Assembly (NCBI GenBank): GCA_018674495.1
Contig: JABHAA010000101.1
Location: forward strand, 41,896-105,895
DNA: 64,000 nucleotides
Direction: 5' to 3'
Source of the DNA: Rhodospirillaceae bacterium
Lineage (GTDB): Bacteria; Pseudomonadota; Alphaproteobacteria; Rhodospirillales; UBA2165
Shown: one piece after another, positions 8,416 to 16,320 of the stretch
Position numbering within the stretch: position 1 is the stretch's first letter
Layout of the letters: every line of letters starts with the position of its first letter
Notes under the pieces: generated by a model
Told to the model about the DNA's origin: nothing
Seen by the model: the letters and a program-made list of their open reading frames with translations, nothing else
Databases searched by the model: none
Program-made: the position numbers and the translations under genes

Positions 8416-9876
8416 ATGTTGAAAACCGGCAAGCAGCATTTGGACGGCTTGAAAGACGGCCGTGTTGTCTATATCGGCGATGAACGTATCGAAGACGTGA
8501 CAACCCATCCCGCCTTCGCCCGCGCCGCCGAAACCGTCGCCGGACTTTATGACGCCAAGCACGATCCGGCCAACAAGGATCTGTTGTCGTTCGAAGAAGA
8601 CGGCGAGCGTTATTCCATGTGGTACCTACGCGCCAAGTCCCGGGATGATTTGCGGAAACGCACCGCCGCCCACAAATTCATCGGCGATCAGACCTTCGGC
8701 ATGATGGGCCGCTCCCCCGATCACGTATCGTCGTTCGTCACCGGCATGTCGACATCGCCCGAAGTATTCGATACCGATGATTATAAATTCGGCGTCAATA
8801 TTTCCGCCTATTACGAACATATGCGCAAAAACGATATCTTTGCGACCTATGCGGTGCTGCCGCCGCAAGCGGCGCGCAATCCAGATTTTTATGAAAAGAA
8901 CAATCTGCCCATCCCCACCCTTATGGTGGTCGATCAGGACGACGAGGGGGTGGTAATCTCGGGCATGAAGATGCTGGCTACCAGCGCCGTCTTCTGTGAC
9001 GAGATATGGATAGGCAATTTGCTGCCGCTGGCGCCGGACCAAATCAAGCAGGCGATCACCTGCGCCGTTCCGTGCAATATTCCCGGCCTCACCATGTGGA
9101 TGCGCCAGCCCATCGCGCTCAACGCCAAGAACGAGTTCGATGCGCCGCTCACCTGGCGGCTGGACGAAACCGATGTGCTGGTCATGTGTGATCGGGTCAA
9201 GGTTCCATGGGAAAAGGTGTTCGTCATGGATGACGCAATCTTGGCACGCGAGGTTTATATCCGATCCCCTGGCCATTGTTACGGCAACCACCAGGCCAAT
9301 GTGCGTTTTTGGTCGAAGATGCAGCTTATCACCGGGCTTTGCAGCCGCGTCACGCAAGCGACTGGTGCCGATCAGGTGCCTGCGGTGCGCGAAACCCTAG
9401 GCCGCATGGCGTCCCTGGAAGCCACGCTGTCGGGGATGATCCATGGCCAGATCGAAGCCGCCGAAGATTGGCCGAAAGGCTTCAAGACCTTTAACCGACG
9501 CATGATGTATGCGGCGCTCAATTGGTGCACCGAGGGCCATTCCGAATTTATCGATAAATTGCGCGAATTGTGCGGCGGCGGTGTTTTTCAAATGCCGGCC
9601 AGCGTCACTGTCATGCACGACGAAGCCCTGGCCAAGGAGTTCGCGAAATATTTCCAGACGCCGCAGATGCCGGCGCTGGAACGCATGAAATTGTTCAAGT
9701 TGGCCTGGGACGTGGTCGGCTCGGAATTTGCCGGCCGCCAGCAGCAATACGAAAAATTTTATGCGGGCGCGTCGTTCATCGTGCGCAATCACAGTTTCCG
9801 CGAAGCCCCGTGGGATATGTTCGATGGTTTGGTCCAGGACATCATGGACGGCTACGATGTACCAGAAGCGCTCTAG
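8416..9876 (+). CDS. 4-hydroxyphenylacetate 3-monooxygenase-family (HpaB-like) oxygenase
   Basis: 486 aa, the usual length of HpaB/PvcC-type two-component FADH2-dependent monooxygenases. The acyl-CoA-dehydrogenase-like fold is shown by 'KFIGDQTFGMMGRSPDHVSS', 'CRVTQATGADQ'-type helices and 'LCGGGVFQMPASVTVM'. These enzymes ortho-hydroxylate phenols using reduced flavin from a separate reductase (HpaC); no hpaC-like gene is in the window. Probable substrates are 4-hydroxyphenyl compounds feeding the adjacent hydroxycinnamate genes. The C-terminus (9826-9876) has a diverged second copy at 10184-10237. Confidence 0.88.
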   Translation: MLKTGKQHLDGLKDGRVVYIGDERIEDVTTHPAFARAAETVAGLYDAKHDPANKDLLSFEEDGERYSMWYLRAKSRDDLRKRTAAHKFIGDQTFGMMGRSPDHVSSFVTGMSTSPEVFDTDDYKFGVNISAYYEHMRKNDIFATYAVLPPQAARNPDFYEKNNLPIPTLMVVDQDDEGVVISGMKMLATSAVFCDEIWIGNLLPLAPDQIKQAITCAVPCNIPGLTMWMRQPIALNAKNEFDAPLTWRLDETDVLVMCDRVKVPWEKVFVMDDAILAREVYIRSPGHCYGNHQANVRFWSKMQLITGLCSRVTQATGADQVPAVRETLGRMASLEATLSGMIHGQIEAAEDWPKGFKTFNRRMMYAALNWCTEGHSEFIDKLRELCGGGVFQMPASVTVMHDEALAKEFAKYFQTPQMPALERMKLFKLAWDVVGSEFAGRQQQYEKFYAGASFIVRNHSFREAPWDMFDGLVQDIMDGYDVPEAL

Positions 9877-9898
9877 CTGTGAGCTCTCAAGACGTTGT

Positions 9899-10003
9899 TC
9901 ATTCCTGTGGAGAGAATTCGTCGAGGAGCGTGGGGATGAGAAACGGCTTCACATAGACGGTGAAGCTGACGGCGTTGATGGGTCCGCCGACCCCGATTAT
10001 TGA
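9899..10003 (-). pseudogene. Relic of an IS630-family transposase
   Basis: The minus strand reads 'PINAVSFTVYVKPFLIPTL', which resembles the segment 'GPINGxxFxxYVxxxLVPTL' of IS630-family DDE transposases just before the second catalytic Asp; the frame then ends at a TGA (9901-9899). Only about 35 codons survive and neither end of the gene is present. The resemblance is from memory of the family pattern. It sits in a 361-bp scar between hpaB and the liv operon. Confidence 0.5.
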
Positions 10004-10095
10004 TATAAGCTATTATTATATAACGATAATACGAATTGGGTTCGTTTCGTAATTCCCCTGACGTTTCGATTGGGACCCTATTCCGCCACCGGATT

Positions 10096-10162
10096 TTAAT
10101 TCGTGACAGTATACTAATTAATGCATGCTGAAATAGTTAATTAGTATACTGTCACGAATTAA
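10096..10162. repeat. Perfect 26-bp inverted repeat with 15-bp spacer
   Basis: Left arm 10096-10121 and right arm 10137-10162 are exact reverse complements; the spacer is 10122-10136. The arms are AT-rich and contain GTGACAGTATAC. The stem is too long and AT-rich, and lacks a U-tract, for an ordinary intrinsic terminator. In a scar holding an IS630 relic it may be a pair of facing element ends or a small non-autonomous (MITE-like) element; IS630/mariner elements insert at TA and have such termini. Confidence 0.75.
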
Positions 10163-10183
10163 TCTGAGACCCCGTGAGATATT

Positions 10184-10237
10184 GGTTTGGACCAGGACAT
10201 CATGGATGACTACGACATTCCGGAGGCCGCCGAGTAA
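10184..10237 (+). pseudogene. Orphan 3' end of a second HpaB-like gene
   Basis: This encodes 'GLDQDIMDDYDIPEAAE' followed by TAA. It aligns with the last residues of the intact HpaB-like protein, 'GLVQDIMDGYDVPEAL', with 12 of 16 aligned residues identical, while several third codon positions differ. No start or upstream homologous sequence remains; similarity fades before 10178. It abuts the livF stop codon at 10238. It reads as the remains of a diverged paralogue destroyed by insertion and deletion, not a recent duplication. Confidence 0.72.
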
Positions 10238-10948
10238 TTAGACGCCCAAGTAGCGGTGCTGAATATCTTCGCTATCCCGCAAATCGGCCGACGAGCCGGT
10301 CCACACCACGCTGCCTTTTTCGATGATGTAATGGCGGTCGGCGATGCGCGACAGGATATCGACGTTTTTGTCGATGACCAGGATCGACTGGCCTTCGGAT
10401 TTCAGCATCTCCAGCACATTCCAGATATCGGCGCGCACCAGCGGCGCCAACCCTTCGGTGGCTTCGTCCAGGATCAGCAATCCGGGATTGGTCATGAGCG
10501 CCCGGGCGACGGCCAGCATCTGCTGTTCACCGCCCGATAGCTGGTTGCCCATATTGCTCTGACGCTCCGCCAAGGACGGAAACAAATCAAAGATGCGGCC
10601 AAGGACCCAGGGATTGGCGGAGACATTGCGGTTGCTGGCGGTCGCCACCAAATTCTCGCGCACCGTCAAATTCGGAAATATCTGTCGGCCTTCGGGTACC
10701 AGGCCGAGGCCCAGCTTTGCAATCCGATAAGACGGCAATGCCTGAATGGCTTGGCCCCGATATTCGATGGAACCGGCGTGGGCCGGGGTCAGCCCCATGA
10801 TGGTGCGCACTGTGGTGGTCTTGCCCATGCCGTTGCGCCCCAAGAGGGTGACCATCTCACCTTCTTCGATTTCCAGGGCCATGCCGTAGAGAACCTGCGA
10901 TGCGCCGTAGGAGCTTTCGACGCCGCCGAGATGCAGCAATGCGGCCAT
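10238..10948 (-). CDS. livF: Branched-chain/aromatic acid ABC transporter, ATP-binding protein LivF
   Basis: 236 aa ABC ATPase. Walker A 'LLGRNGMGKTTTVRTIMG', signature 'LSGGEQQMLAVARAL' and Walker B 'LLILDEATEGLAPLVR' are intact; the short C-terminus is typical of LivF. It energises uptake through LivHM together with LivG. The ATG at 10948 shares one base with the livG stop (TGATG), so it is last in the liv operon. Neighbouring genes for hydroxycinnamate breakdown make an aromatic acid as plausible a substrate as leucine. Confidence 0.9.
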   Translation of the reverse strand: MAALLHLGGVESSYGASQVLYGMALEIEEGEMVTLLGRNGMGKTTTVRTIMGLTPAHAGSIEYRGQAIQALPSYRIAKLGLGLVPEGRQIFPNLTVRENLVATASNRNVSANPWVLGRIFDLFPSLAERQSNMGNQLSGGEQQMLAVARALMTNPGLLILDEATEGLAPLVRADIWNVLEMLKSEGQSILVIDKNVDILSRIADRHYIIEKGSVVWTGSSADLRDSEDIQHRYLGV

Positions 10949-11694
10949 CAATCGTCCCCCAGATAGGCGCGGCGCACATCTTCGTTGGCGCGAATTTCGG
11001 CGGGCGCGCCGGACGCGATGGCTTGGCCGTAGACCAGCACCGTGATCTTGTCGGCGAGTGCGAAGACGGCGTCCATATCATGTTCGATCAAGAGCATGGT
11101 GTATTGGCTTTTGAGGCCGGAAAGATATTTGACCATGTGTTCAGATTCTTCGGCCCCCATGCCGGCCATGGGTTCGTCCAAAAGCAGCATCTTAGGCGCC
11201 GTCGCTAATGCCATGGCAATTTCCAGTTGGCGTTGTTCGCCGTGGGCCAGATTGCCAGCCAGCACTCCGGCGCGCTCTCCAAGGCCGAGGGCGCTCAGAA
11301 TTTTTAATACCGGTTCCTTCAAGGCGGCATCGTTCTTGACCGGCTTCCAGAACTTAAAACTATGTCCCTGGCGCGCCTGGATGCCGAGGGACACATTTTC
11401 GGCGACCGAGAAATTCTTGAGGATCGAAGTAATCTGGAAGGAGCGCACCAGCCCCGCATGGCAGCGCCTGGATGCCGACATATGGGTAATGTCGCTGCCA
11501 TTGAATAGGATTTGGCCGCCATCGGGTTTCATCATGCCAGAAATTTGATTGATCAGCGTCGTCTTGCCGGCGCCGTTGGGCCCGATGATGGCGTGTAATT
11601 CGCCGGGCTGGACCTCGAAATTCAGATTGTCGGTGGCCACCAGGCCGCCAAAATTTTTGGCGAGGTTGGTAAGCTTAAGGATCGGTTCGGTCAC
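10948..11694 (-). CDS. livG: Branched-chain/aromatic acid ABC transporter, ATP-binding protein LivG
   Basis: 248 aa. Walker A 'IIGPNGAGKTTLINQISGMM', signature region 'LAHGEQRQLEIAMAL' (H replaces G in LSGGE, common in LivG) and Walker B 'MLLLDEPMAGMGAEESE' are present, with the LivG-type insert around 'HMSASRRCHAGLVRSFQITS'. GTG start at 11694, overlapping the 3' end of livM by 20 nt. It forms the ATPase heterodimer with LivF. Confidence 0.9.
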   Translation of the reverse strand: MTEPILKLTNLAKNFGGLVATDNLNFEVQPGELHAIIGPNGAGKTTLINQISGMMKPDGGQILFNGSDITHMSASRRCHAGLVRSFQITSILKNFSVAENVSLGIQARQGHSFKFWKPVKNDAALKEPVLKILSALGLGERAGVLAGNLAHGEQRQLEIAMALATAPKMLLLDEPMAGMGAEESEHMVKYLSGLKSQYTMLLIEHDMDAVFALADKITVLVYGQAIASGAPAEIRANEDVRRAYLGDD

Positions 11695-12664
11695 GACCCA
11701 GCCCCCATTTTCCGATCAGCCCTTCGAGCCCACCGCGCGCAAATAGCACGACCAGAATTAAAAATGGTCCGAATATTAGATGCCATTGGTCGGTGATATT
11801 TGAAAGAATTTCGGCCAATATCCCGAATATAATGGCGCCGCCCAAGGGCCCGAAGATCGTGCCCATGCCGCCTAGCACAACCATAAATATCAGATCGCCC
11901 GAGCGCGGCCAGAACATTGTATCGGGACTGATGAAATCTTCGAAATTGGCGGATAGCACGCCAGCCAGACCGCACATGACGCCGGCAATTACGAACGCCG
12001 CAAGTTTGTAGCGGTAGGTGGGATAGCCGATAGAGTGCATGCGGTCGTCGTTGGACTGGGAGCCCCGGATTACCATGCCGAAACGCGAATTGACCAAGCG
12101 GTGCGTGAGGTAAAGGCAGCCGATCATTACGGCGAATATCAGGTAATACATCGTCATCGCATCGTTCAAATCGAAAAACGACAATCCGAAATCGCTGCGC
12201 GTATCAATGTTAAGGCCATCGTCACTGCCATAGACTTCCAAACTAAGCGACAGGAAATAAACCATCTGCGCAAAAGCCAGGGTGATCATGATGAAGTAAA
12301 CACCCTTGGTGCGCAGGCATATGGCGCCGATCACGAGCGCGAAAAGACCGGATACCAAAAGCGCCAATGGCCATTGGATATAGGCGCTCTCAATGCCGTG
12401 GAAGGCGAGTATGCCGACCGTATAACCACCCAGGCCGAGGAAAACCGCATGGCCAAAGCTGATCATGCCGCCGTAACCCATGATAAAGTTCAAGCTGACC
12501 GCGGCGATCGCCCAGATCATCGTGCGTGCGAATACATCGGTGTAAAATTCTTGTCCGATGGCCGGCGCAATCACCGGCATAAACAGGCAAAGAAGAATGA
12601 GGGCCGTATTATAAACCCTGGTGCCCGATTTCAGCGCGGAGAATAGGGCCGAAATATTTATCAT
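11675..12664 (-). CDS. livM: Branched-chain/aromatic acid ABC transporter permease LivM
   Basis: 329 aa, with about ten hydrophobic helices including the LivM signatures 'SLNFIMGYGGMISFGHAVFL' and 'GLAGVLSANFEDFISPD', followed by 'VVLGGMGTIFGPLGGAIIFG'. It forms the inner-membrane channel with LivH. Its ATG overlaps the livH stop (ATGA), so the two subunits are translationally coupled. Confidence 0.9.
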   Translation of the reverse strand: MINISALFSALKSGTRVYNTALILLCLFMPVIAPAIGQEFYTDVFARTMIWAIAAVSLNFIMGYGGMISFGHAVFLGLGGYTVGILAFHGIESAYIQWPLALLVSGLFALVIGAICLRTKGVYFIMITLAFAQMVYFLSLSLEVYGSDDGLNIDTRSDFGLSFFDLNDAMTMYYLIFAVMIGCLYLTHRLVNSRFGMVIRGSQSNDDRMHSIGYPTYRYKLAAFVIAGVMCGLAGVLSANFEDFISPDTMFWPRSGDLIFMVVLGGMGTIFGPLGGAIIFGILAEILSNITDQWHLIFGPFLILVVLFARGGLEGLIGKWGLGRDRTDP

Positions 12665-13584
12665 ATGCCCCTCGGCGGAAATAGACCCTGAGGTTTAAAG
12701 GCAAGAATGGCGGCCATAAGAAGGTAAATGAGCATCGACGATATGGCCGGACCGGCGGTATCGGCCGCATTGGCGGGCATGACCGCCAGCAGGGCCACAT
12801 CGATGAAGGAACGGCCCATGGTGTCAATAACACCAACGATGATAGAGGCAAGAAACGCGCCCCGGATCGATCCGATGCCGCCGATAACAATCACGACGAA
12901 GGCAAGGATCAAAACGTCTTCGCCCATGCCGCTTTGCGCTTGCGTGATCGGCGCAACGATCATTCCGGCAAATCCGGCAAGCGCGGCGCCCAATCCAAAC
13001 ACGGCGGTGTACAAAAGTTTGATATCGATGCCGAGGGCGCCGACCATTTCCCGATTGGAAGCTCCGGCGCGGATCAGCATGCCGATCCGCGTTTTTACCA
13101 CCAGGAAATAAAGCCCTATTGCGACAACAAGACCCATGGCAATTATGAACAATCGATAGATGGGAACCGTCACACCGCCGCCAAGCCCAGTCGTGCCTTG
13201 CAGTTCCGGCGGCAGTCTAATGGCTAAGCCTCCGGCGCCAAAAACAACAAGAAACAATTCGTTGAAAAAAATGATTAAGCCAAAAGTTGCCAGCACCTGA
13301 TCCAGGTGATTGCGCACATATAGCGTTCGAAGAACGAGCACCTCTAGAATGATCCCAGCAACCATCGCCATCGGGATGGCAAGCAAAATGGCCCAGGTGA
13401 ACGAGCCGGTCAAATCCGCGACGGTGGCGGCAAAAAAAGCGCCAAACATGTAAAGCGTGCCGTGGGCAAGATTAACCAGATCCATGATCCCGAAAATCAG
13501 CGTCAGACCCGCAGCCATCAGGAAAAGAATGATTCCCAATTGAAAACCGTTAAAAAATTGCTCTGCGACAAGGGCGTAATTCAT
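12661..13584 (-). CDS. livH: Branched-chain/aromatic acid ABC transporter permease LivH
   Basis: 307 aa. Hydrophobic throughout, with the LivH motifs 'AAGLTLIFGIMDLVNLAHGT', 'LRTLYVRNHLDQVLATFGL' and 'FVVIVIGGIGSIRGAFLASI'. It is the second channel subunit of the importer. It follows the solute-binding protein gene after a 113-nt spacer that holds a terminator-like hairpin, which would lower its expression relative to the binding protein. Confidence 0.9.
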   Translation of the reverse strand: MNYALVAEQFFNGFQLGIILFLMAAGLTLIFGIMDLVNLAHGTLYMFGAFFAATVADLTGSFTWAILLAIPMAMVAGIILEVLVLRTLYVRNHLDQVLATFGLIIFFNELFLVVFGAGGLAIRLPPELQGTTGLGGGVTVPIYRLFIIAMGLVVAIGLYFLVVKTRIGMLIRAGASNREMVGALGIDIKLLYTAVFGLGAALAGFAGMIVAPITQAQSGMGEDVLILAFVVIVIGGIGSIRGAFLASIIVGVIDTMGRSFIDVALLAVMPANAADTAGPAISSMLIYLLMAAILAFKPQGLFPPRGI

Positions 13585-13644
13585 CGAAATTGGCTCAGGG
13601 GCGTTTCAATAGCCGCGCTTTTATTCGTCTTTGAAAAAAGGAAA

Positions 13645-13668
13645 ACGGGGACGCCAAAACGCCCCCGT
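13645..13668 (-). terminator. Terminator-like hairpin between the binding-protein gene and livH
   Basis: A stem of nine pairs with one mismatch (arms 13645-13653 and 13660-13668, loop CCAAAA) is followed on the minus strand by TTTTCCTTTTTT. It lies downstream of the binding-protein stop and before livH. It probably acts as a partial terminator giving more binding protein than permease. Confidence 0.6.
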
Positions 13669-13697
13669 AATCTCAGGTGCAATATTTTAGATAAAGA

Positions 13698-14876
13698 TTA
13701 AAGTTTGCAATCTTTTGCAAACGGCGTTTCGTGATCTTTGAGAACGATACCGCGGTTGGCCACGGTCCAATTGCCGTCCTTATCCGTTACCACTTCGCGG
13801 GCATAGAAATTTTGGATCGGGAAGTGATTTTTACCATAACGGAATTTGCCTCGCACCGACGGGAAGTCCGCTTTTTCCATAGCAGCACGCATGCCGTCCA
13901 TATCCTTGAGATTGCCGTTGACGCCTTCGACGCCTGACTTGATCAGGAACATGGTGTCATAGGCCTGCGCCGCATAAAACGCCGGATAAACCCCGCCGCT
14001 CCGTTTGCGGAATTCGGCAACGAAACGCTTGTTCTGGGCGTTGTCCAGATCGGGCGACCAGAACTGGGTTTGCTGCGTTCCGAGTACATTCGTCAATCCG
14101 GCTTTTTGCAGCAACGGCAAGTTGGACCCATCGATGCTGAACACGTGATAAAGCGGAATGGTTTTGTCGAGGCCGGCCTGACGATATTGGGTCAGGTATT
14201 TGGCGGTCGCCGCGCCCGGATAGAAAATGAAAATTCCGTCCGGCTTGGCCGCTTTGGCTTTTGACAATTCGGCGGACCAATCACTATGGCTCGGCCAGGG
14301 TGTTAAATCCTTGCCGATGATCTTACCTTTAAATGTCGCTTCTACACCGGCGAGCATTTGCTTGCCCGCGGCATAGTTGGCGGTCATGACATAAAGGGAT
14401 TTCACGCCTTTCCTGTTAAGCAACTCACCCATCGCCATCGGGGTCTGGCTGTTTTCCCAGGCCGCGCTGAAGAAATTCTTATGGCATTTTTTGCCGGCGT
14501 AGAGCGAATGGCCGGCATTGGAGGTGATAAAGAATTTTCCGGCCTTAAGCACCATCGGCGCCGAAGCACCGAGAACATGCGACCAGATGTATCCGGCCAT
14601 CAAATCAACTTTGTCTTTTTTCAGAAGCTTTTCAGTCTTCTGCTTACCTTGTTTAGGGTTTACGGCATCGTCTTCAAATAAAACTTTGACGTCGAGGGGC
14701 CCCATTTTGTGGTTCATGTGGTCGAGTGCAATCTCAACCGCCAATTTCATTTGCTTGCCGAGAAGCGAGGCCGGCGTCGTCAGCGTCGTGACGTAGCCAA
14801 TCTTGATTTCTTTTGCTTCAACCGGCCCTGCCGCAATCAATAATACTGGCATAAGCAGTGCGAGCTTTTTGAACAT
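13698..14876 (-). CDS. ABC transporter substrate-binding protein, Liv/aromatic type
   Basis: 392 aa with a signal peptide ('MFKKLALLMPVLLIAAGPVE', cleavage near 'VEA|KE') and the periplasmic binding protein type I fold: 'IKIGYVTTLTTPASLLGKQM' at the N-terminus and 'HVLGASAPMVLKAGKFFITS' in lobe one. The ATG at 14876 is chosen since upstream codons do not resemble a signal peptide. It captures the ligand for LivHMGF. The clade resembles binding proteins for aromatic acids as much as leucine; the ligand is not decidable by eye. First gene of the liv operon. Confidence 0.88.
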   Translation of the reverse strand: MFKKLALLMPVLLIAAGPVEAKEIKIGYVTTLTTPASLLGKQMKLAVEIALDHMNHKMGPLDVKVLFEDDAVNPKQGKQKTEKLLKKDKVDLMAGYIWSHVLGASAPMVLKAGKFFITSNAGHSLYAGKKCHKNFFSAAWENSQTPMAMGELLNRKGVKSLYVMTANYAAGKQMLAGVEATFKGKIIGKDLTPWPSHSDWSAELSKAKAAKPDGIFIFYPGAATAKYLTQYRQAGLDKTIPLYHVFSIDGSNLPLLQKAGLTNVLGTQQTQFWSPDLDNAQNKRFVAEFRKRSGGVYPAFYAAQAYDTMFLIKSGVEGVNGNLKDMDGMRAAMEKADFPSVRGKFRYGKNHFPIQNFYAREVVTDKDGNWTVANRGIVLKDHETPFAKDCKL

Positions 14877-15075
14877 GGTTCTCTCCCTGTTGTTCAATTG
14901 ATTAACTAATATGCAACGGGGGCATTTTAAGGCGGAATGAATAATATTCAAGTGGGCCGCTTTAAACCTCGGCAAATTCCATCAGGTGTATTTCCGTCCC
15001 TAGCCGCTTATAGAGAATATGTTGGTAAGGCACGGCGTTGATATGACGCCCTCCCAATCATTCGCGCTATTCCCC

Positions 15076-15402
15076 TTACTCATTCTCCCGTTCCGGCCGG
15101 TAGCGCTTGCCGCCGCCCAGTTTGTAGAGCCGCTTGTAATGCCCAGTATGAAAGCGCTGGCCCTCGACCAGCGTGCGGATGAACGTCACCTGCTCCACTT
15201 CCAGCTCCAACCGTTCCGCGATCTGGCCGTCGGTGAGGCCCATGCCGGCCCGGCCCGCCTCGATGGCGTCCCAATCCATTTCGCGCACCGCATCGCCGAT
15301 GCGGGTCTGTTTGTTGTGGCTGAGATCGAAAATCTCATCGCCCAGTTCCGTCACCATATCCTCGCTGACGCCGTAGGCTTTATGAAAACTGGTTTCCGCC
15401 AT
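15076..15402 (-). CDS. Small HTH-like protein of unknown function
   Basis: 108 aa, soluble, acidic in the first half and basic at the end ('KLGGGKRYRPERENE'). Residues around 'GLTDGQIAERLELEVEQVTF' look like a helix-turn-helix of the sigma-4/LuxR-like kind, but no family is recognised. The ATG overlaps the stop of the upstream Fe-S gene (TAATG), so it is the last gene of the six-gene operon starting at 21191. It could be a local regulator, a metal/cofactor chaperone or a small subunit; the sequence does not decide. Confidence 0.7.
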   Translation of the reverse strand: MAETSFHKAYGVSEDMVTELGDEIFDLSHNKQTRIGDAVREMDWDAIEAGRAGMGLTDGQIAERLELEVEQVTFIRTLVEGQRFHTGHYKRLYKLGGGKRYRPERENE

Positions 15403-16319
15403 TAATCTTCTCCCCGTTCCAGCGCCGCCTCGGCGCGCAGGATGGGATCGGCCAAGGGCGCACGGGTGGCGATGGGGCAGACGCGCATGCATTCAAAACA
15501 CTGGGCTAAAAGCCCGCCTGAGCCCACCGACATTTTGTACCAAAGGGTTTTGTTTTCGGGCCGGTGCAGCATGGCGGAGCGCTCTTCGTCCGTGTCCGCG
15601 TTCATGGCGCCGGCCAGGACGGTGGCCAGGGTTTCATATTGCTGGGTCATTTCGGCGCAGGCGGCCATGTCGTATTTCATGTCGGCCTGTTTGCCGTCTT
15701 CGCTGATAGATCCCGACAGACACTGCACCGGGCAAAACTTCATGCAGGGCGTCTGGCCGATTTTTTTGTACATGTCGGTGCAGGATGGCGCCGGGCAGGG
15801 GTTTGTCTCCATGGGCTTGTCTGGCTCCAACTCCAATTCGGTGAAGACGGAGGCGAAATACATATAACCAAACTCGGGATGCAAAAGGATATCACCGGCG
15901 AGGCTGCGGGCGCCGATGCCGGCCAGCTCGGCGTGCAGCTTGATGCTTTGCAAAGGCACCCGGGAGCCGAGCTCGGGATCAATATCCGGCGGGCAATAGA
16001 CAGAGCGTTCCAAATATTGCCGCTCGATCATGAACGCCAGGCCATAGGCGATGGTATAGGCGCGGCCCTCGGTGGAGCCGAAGAAGCTCATGGCCTTGGC
16101 CGGCAGGGTCCAGGCGCCCTGGGTTTGGCCGCCGACGCCGAGGGAGATCACTGATTTCACCCTCGGCATCAGATCCGATGGCCGGTGGCCGGCGGGCGCG
16201 ATCCGTTCCAGCGCTTCCAGATCGGCAACGCCCGCCGCCAGCGCGCCTTTTTTGCGGCAATAGCCGAGGATCGCTTCCTTGGCTTCGCCTGGATCGATAT
16301 CGATTTTCTTGTTTGCCAT
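15402..16319 (-). CDS. [4Fe-4S] protein related to QueG / reductive dehalogenase-like proteins (copy 1)
   Basis: 305 aa. The N-terminal half resembles the QueG/RdhA nitroreductase-like fold ('RPSDLMPRVKSVISLGVGG'; 'LGSRVPLQSIKLHAELAGIG'), followed by 'YFASVFTELELEPDKPMETN', the usual lead-in to the clusters. Cysteines at 175, 180, 192, 196, 200 and 221, then C274-x2-C277-x3-C281-P, could hold two [4Fe-4S] clusters. The first cluster motif is spread out compared with QueG. No TAT or Sec signal, so cytoplasmic. The ATG at 16319 starts one base after the ligase stop. It is the most diverged of three such proteins in the operon. Confidence 0.75.
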   Translation of the reverse strand: MANKKIDIDPGEAKEAILGYCRKKGALAAGVADLEALERIAPAGHRPSDLMPRVKSVISLGVGGQTQGAWTLPAKAMSFFGSTEGRAYTIAYGLAFMIERQYLERSVYCPPDIDPELGSRVPLQSIKLHAELAGIGARSLAGDILLHPEFGYMYFASVFTELELEPDKPMETNPCPAPSCTDMYKKIGQTPCMKFCPVQCLSGSISEDGKQADMKYDMAACAEMTQQYETLATVLAGAMNADTDEERSAMLHRPENKTLWYKMSVGSGGLLAQCFECMRVCPIATRAPLADPILRAEAALERGED

Positions 16320-16320
16320 A

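Noticed and set aside
14962..15057. 31-codon minus-strand frame with TTG start after the small HTH-like gene
   Set aside because: Protein-like but too short, with a weak start and no known relative; it could be a gene relic, but cannot be supported.
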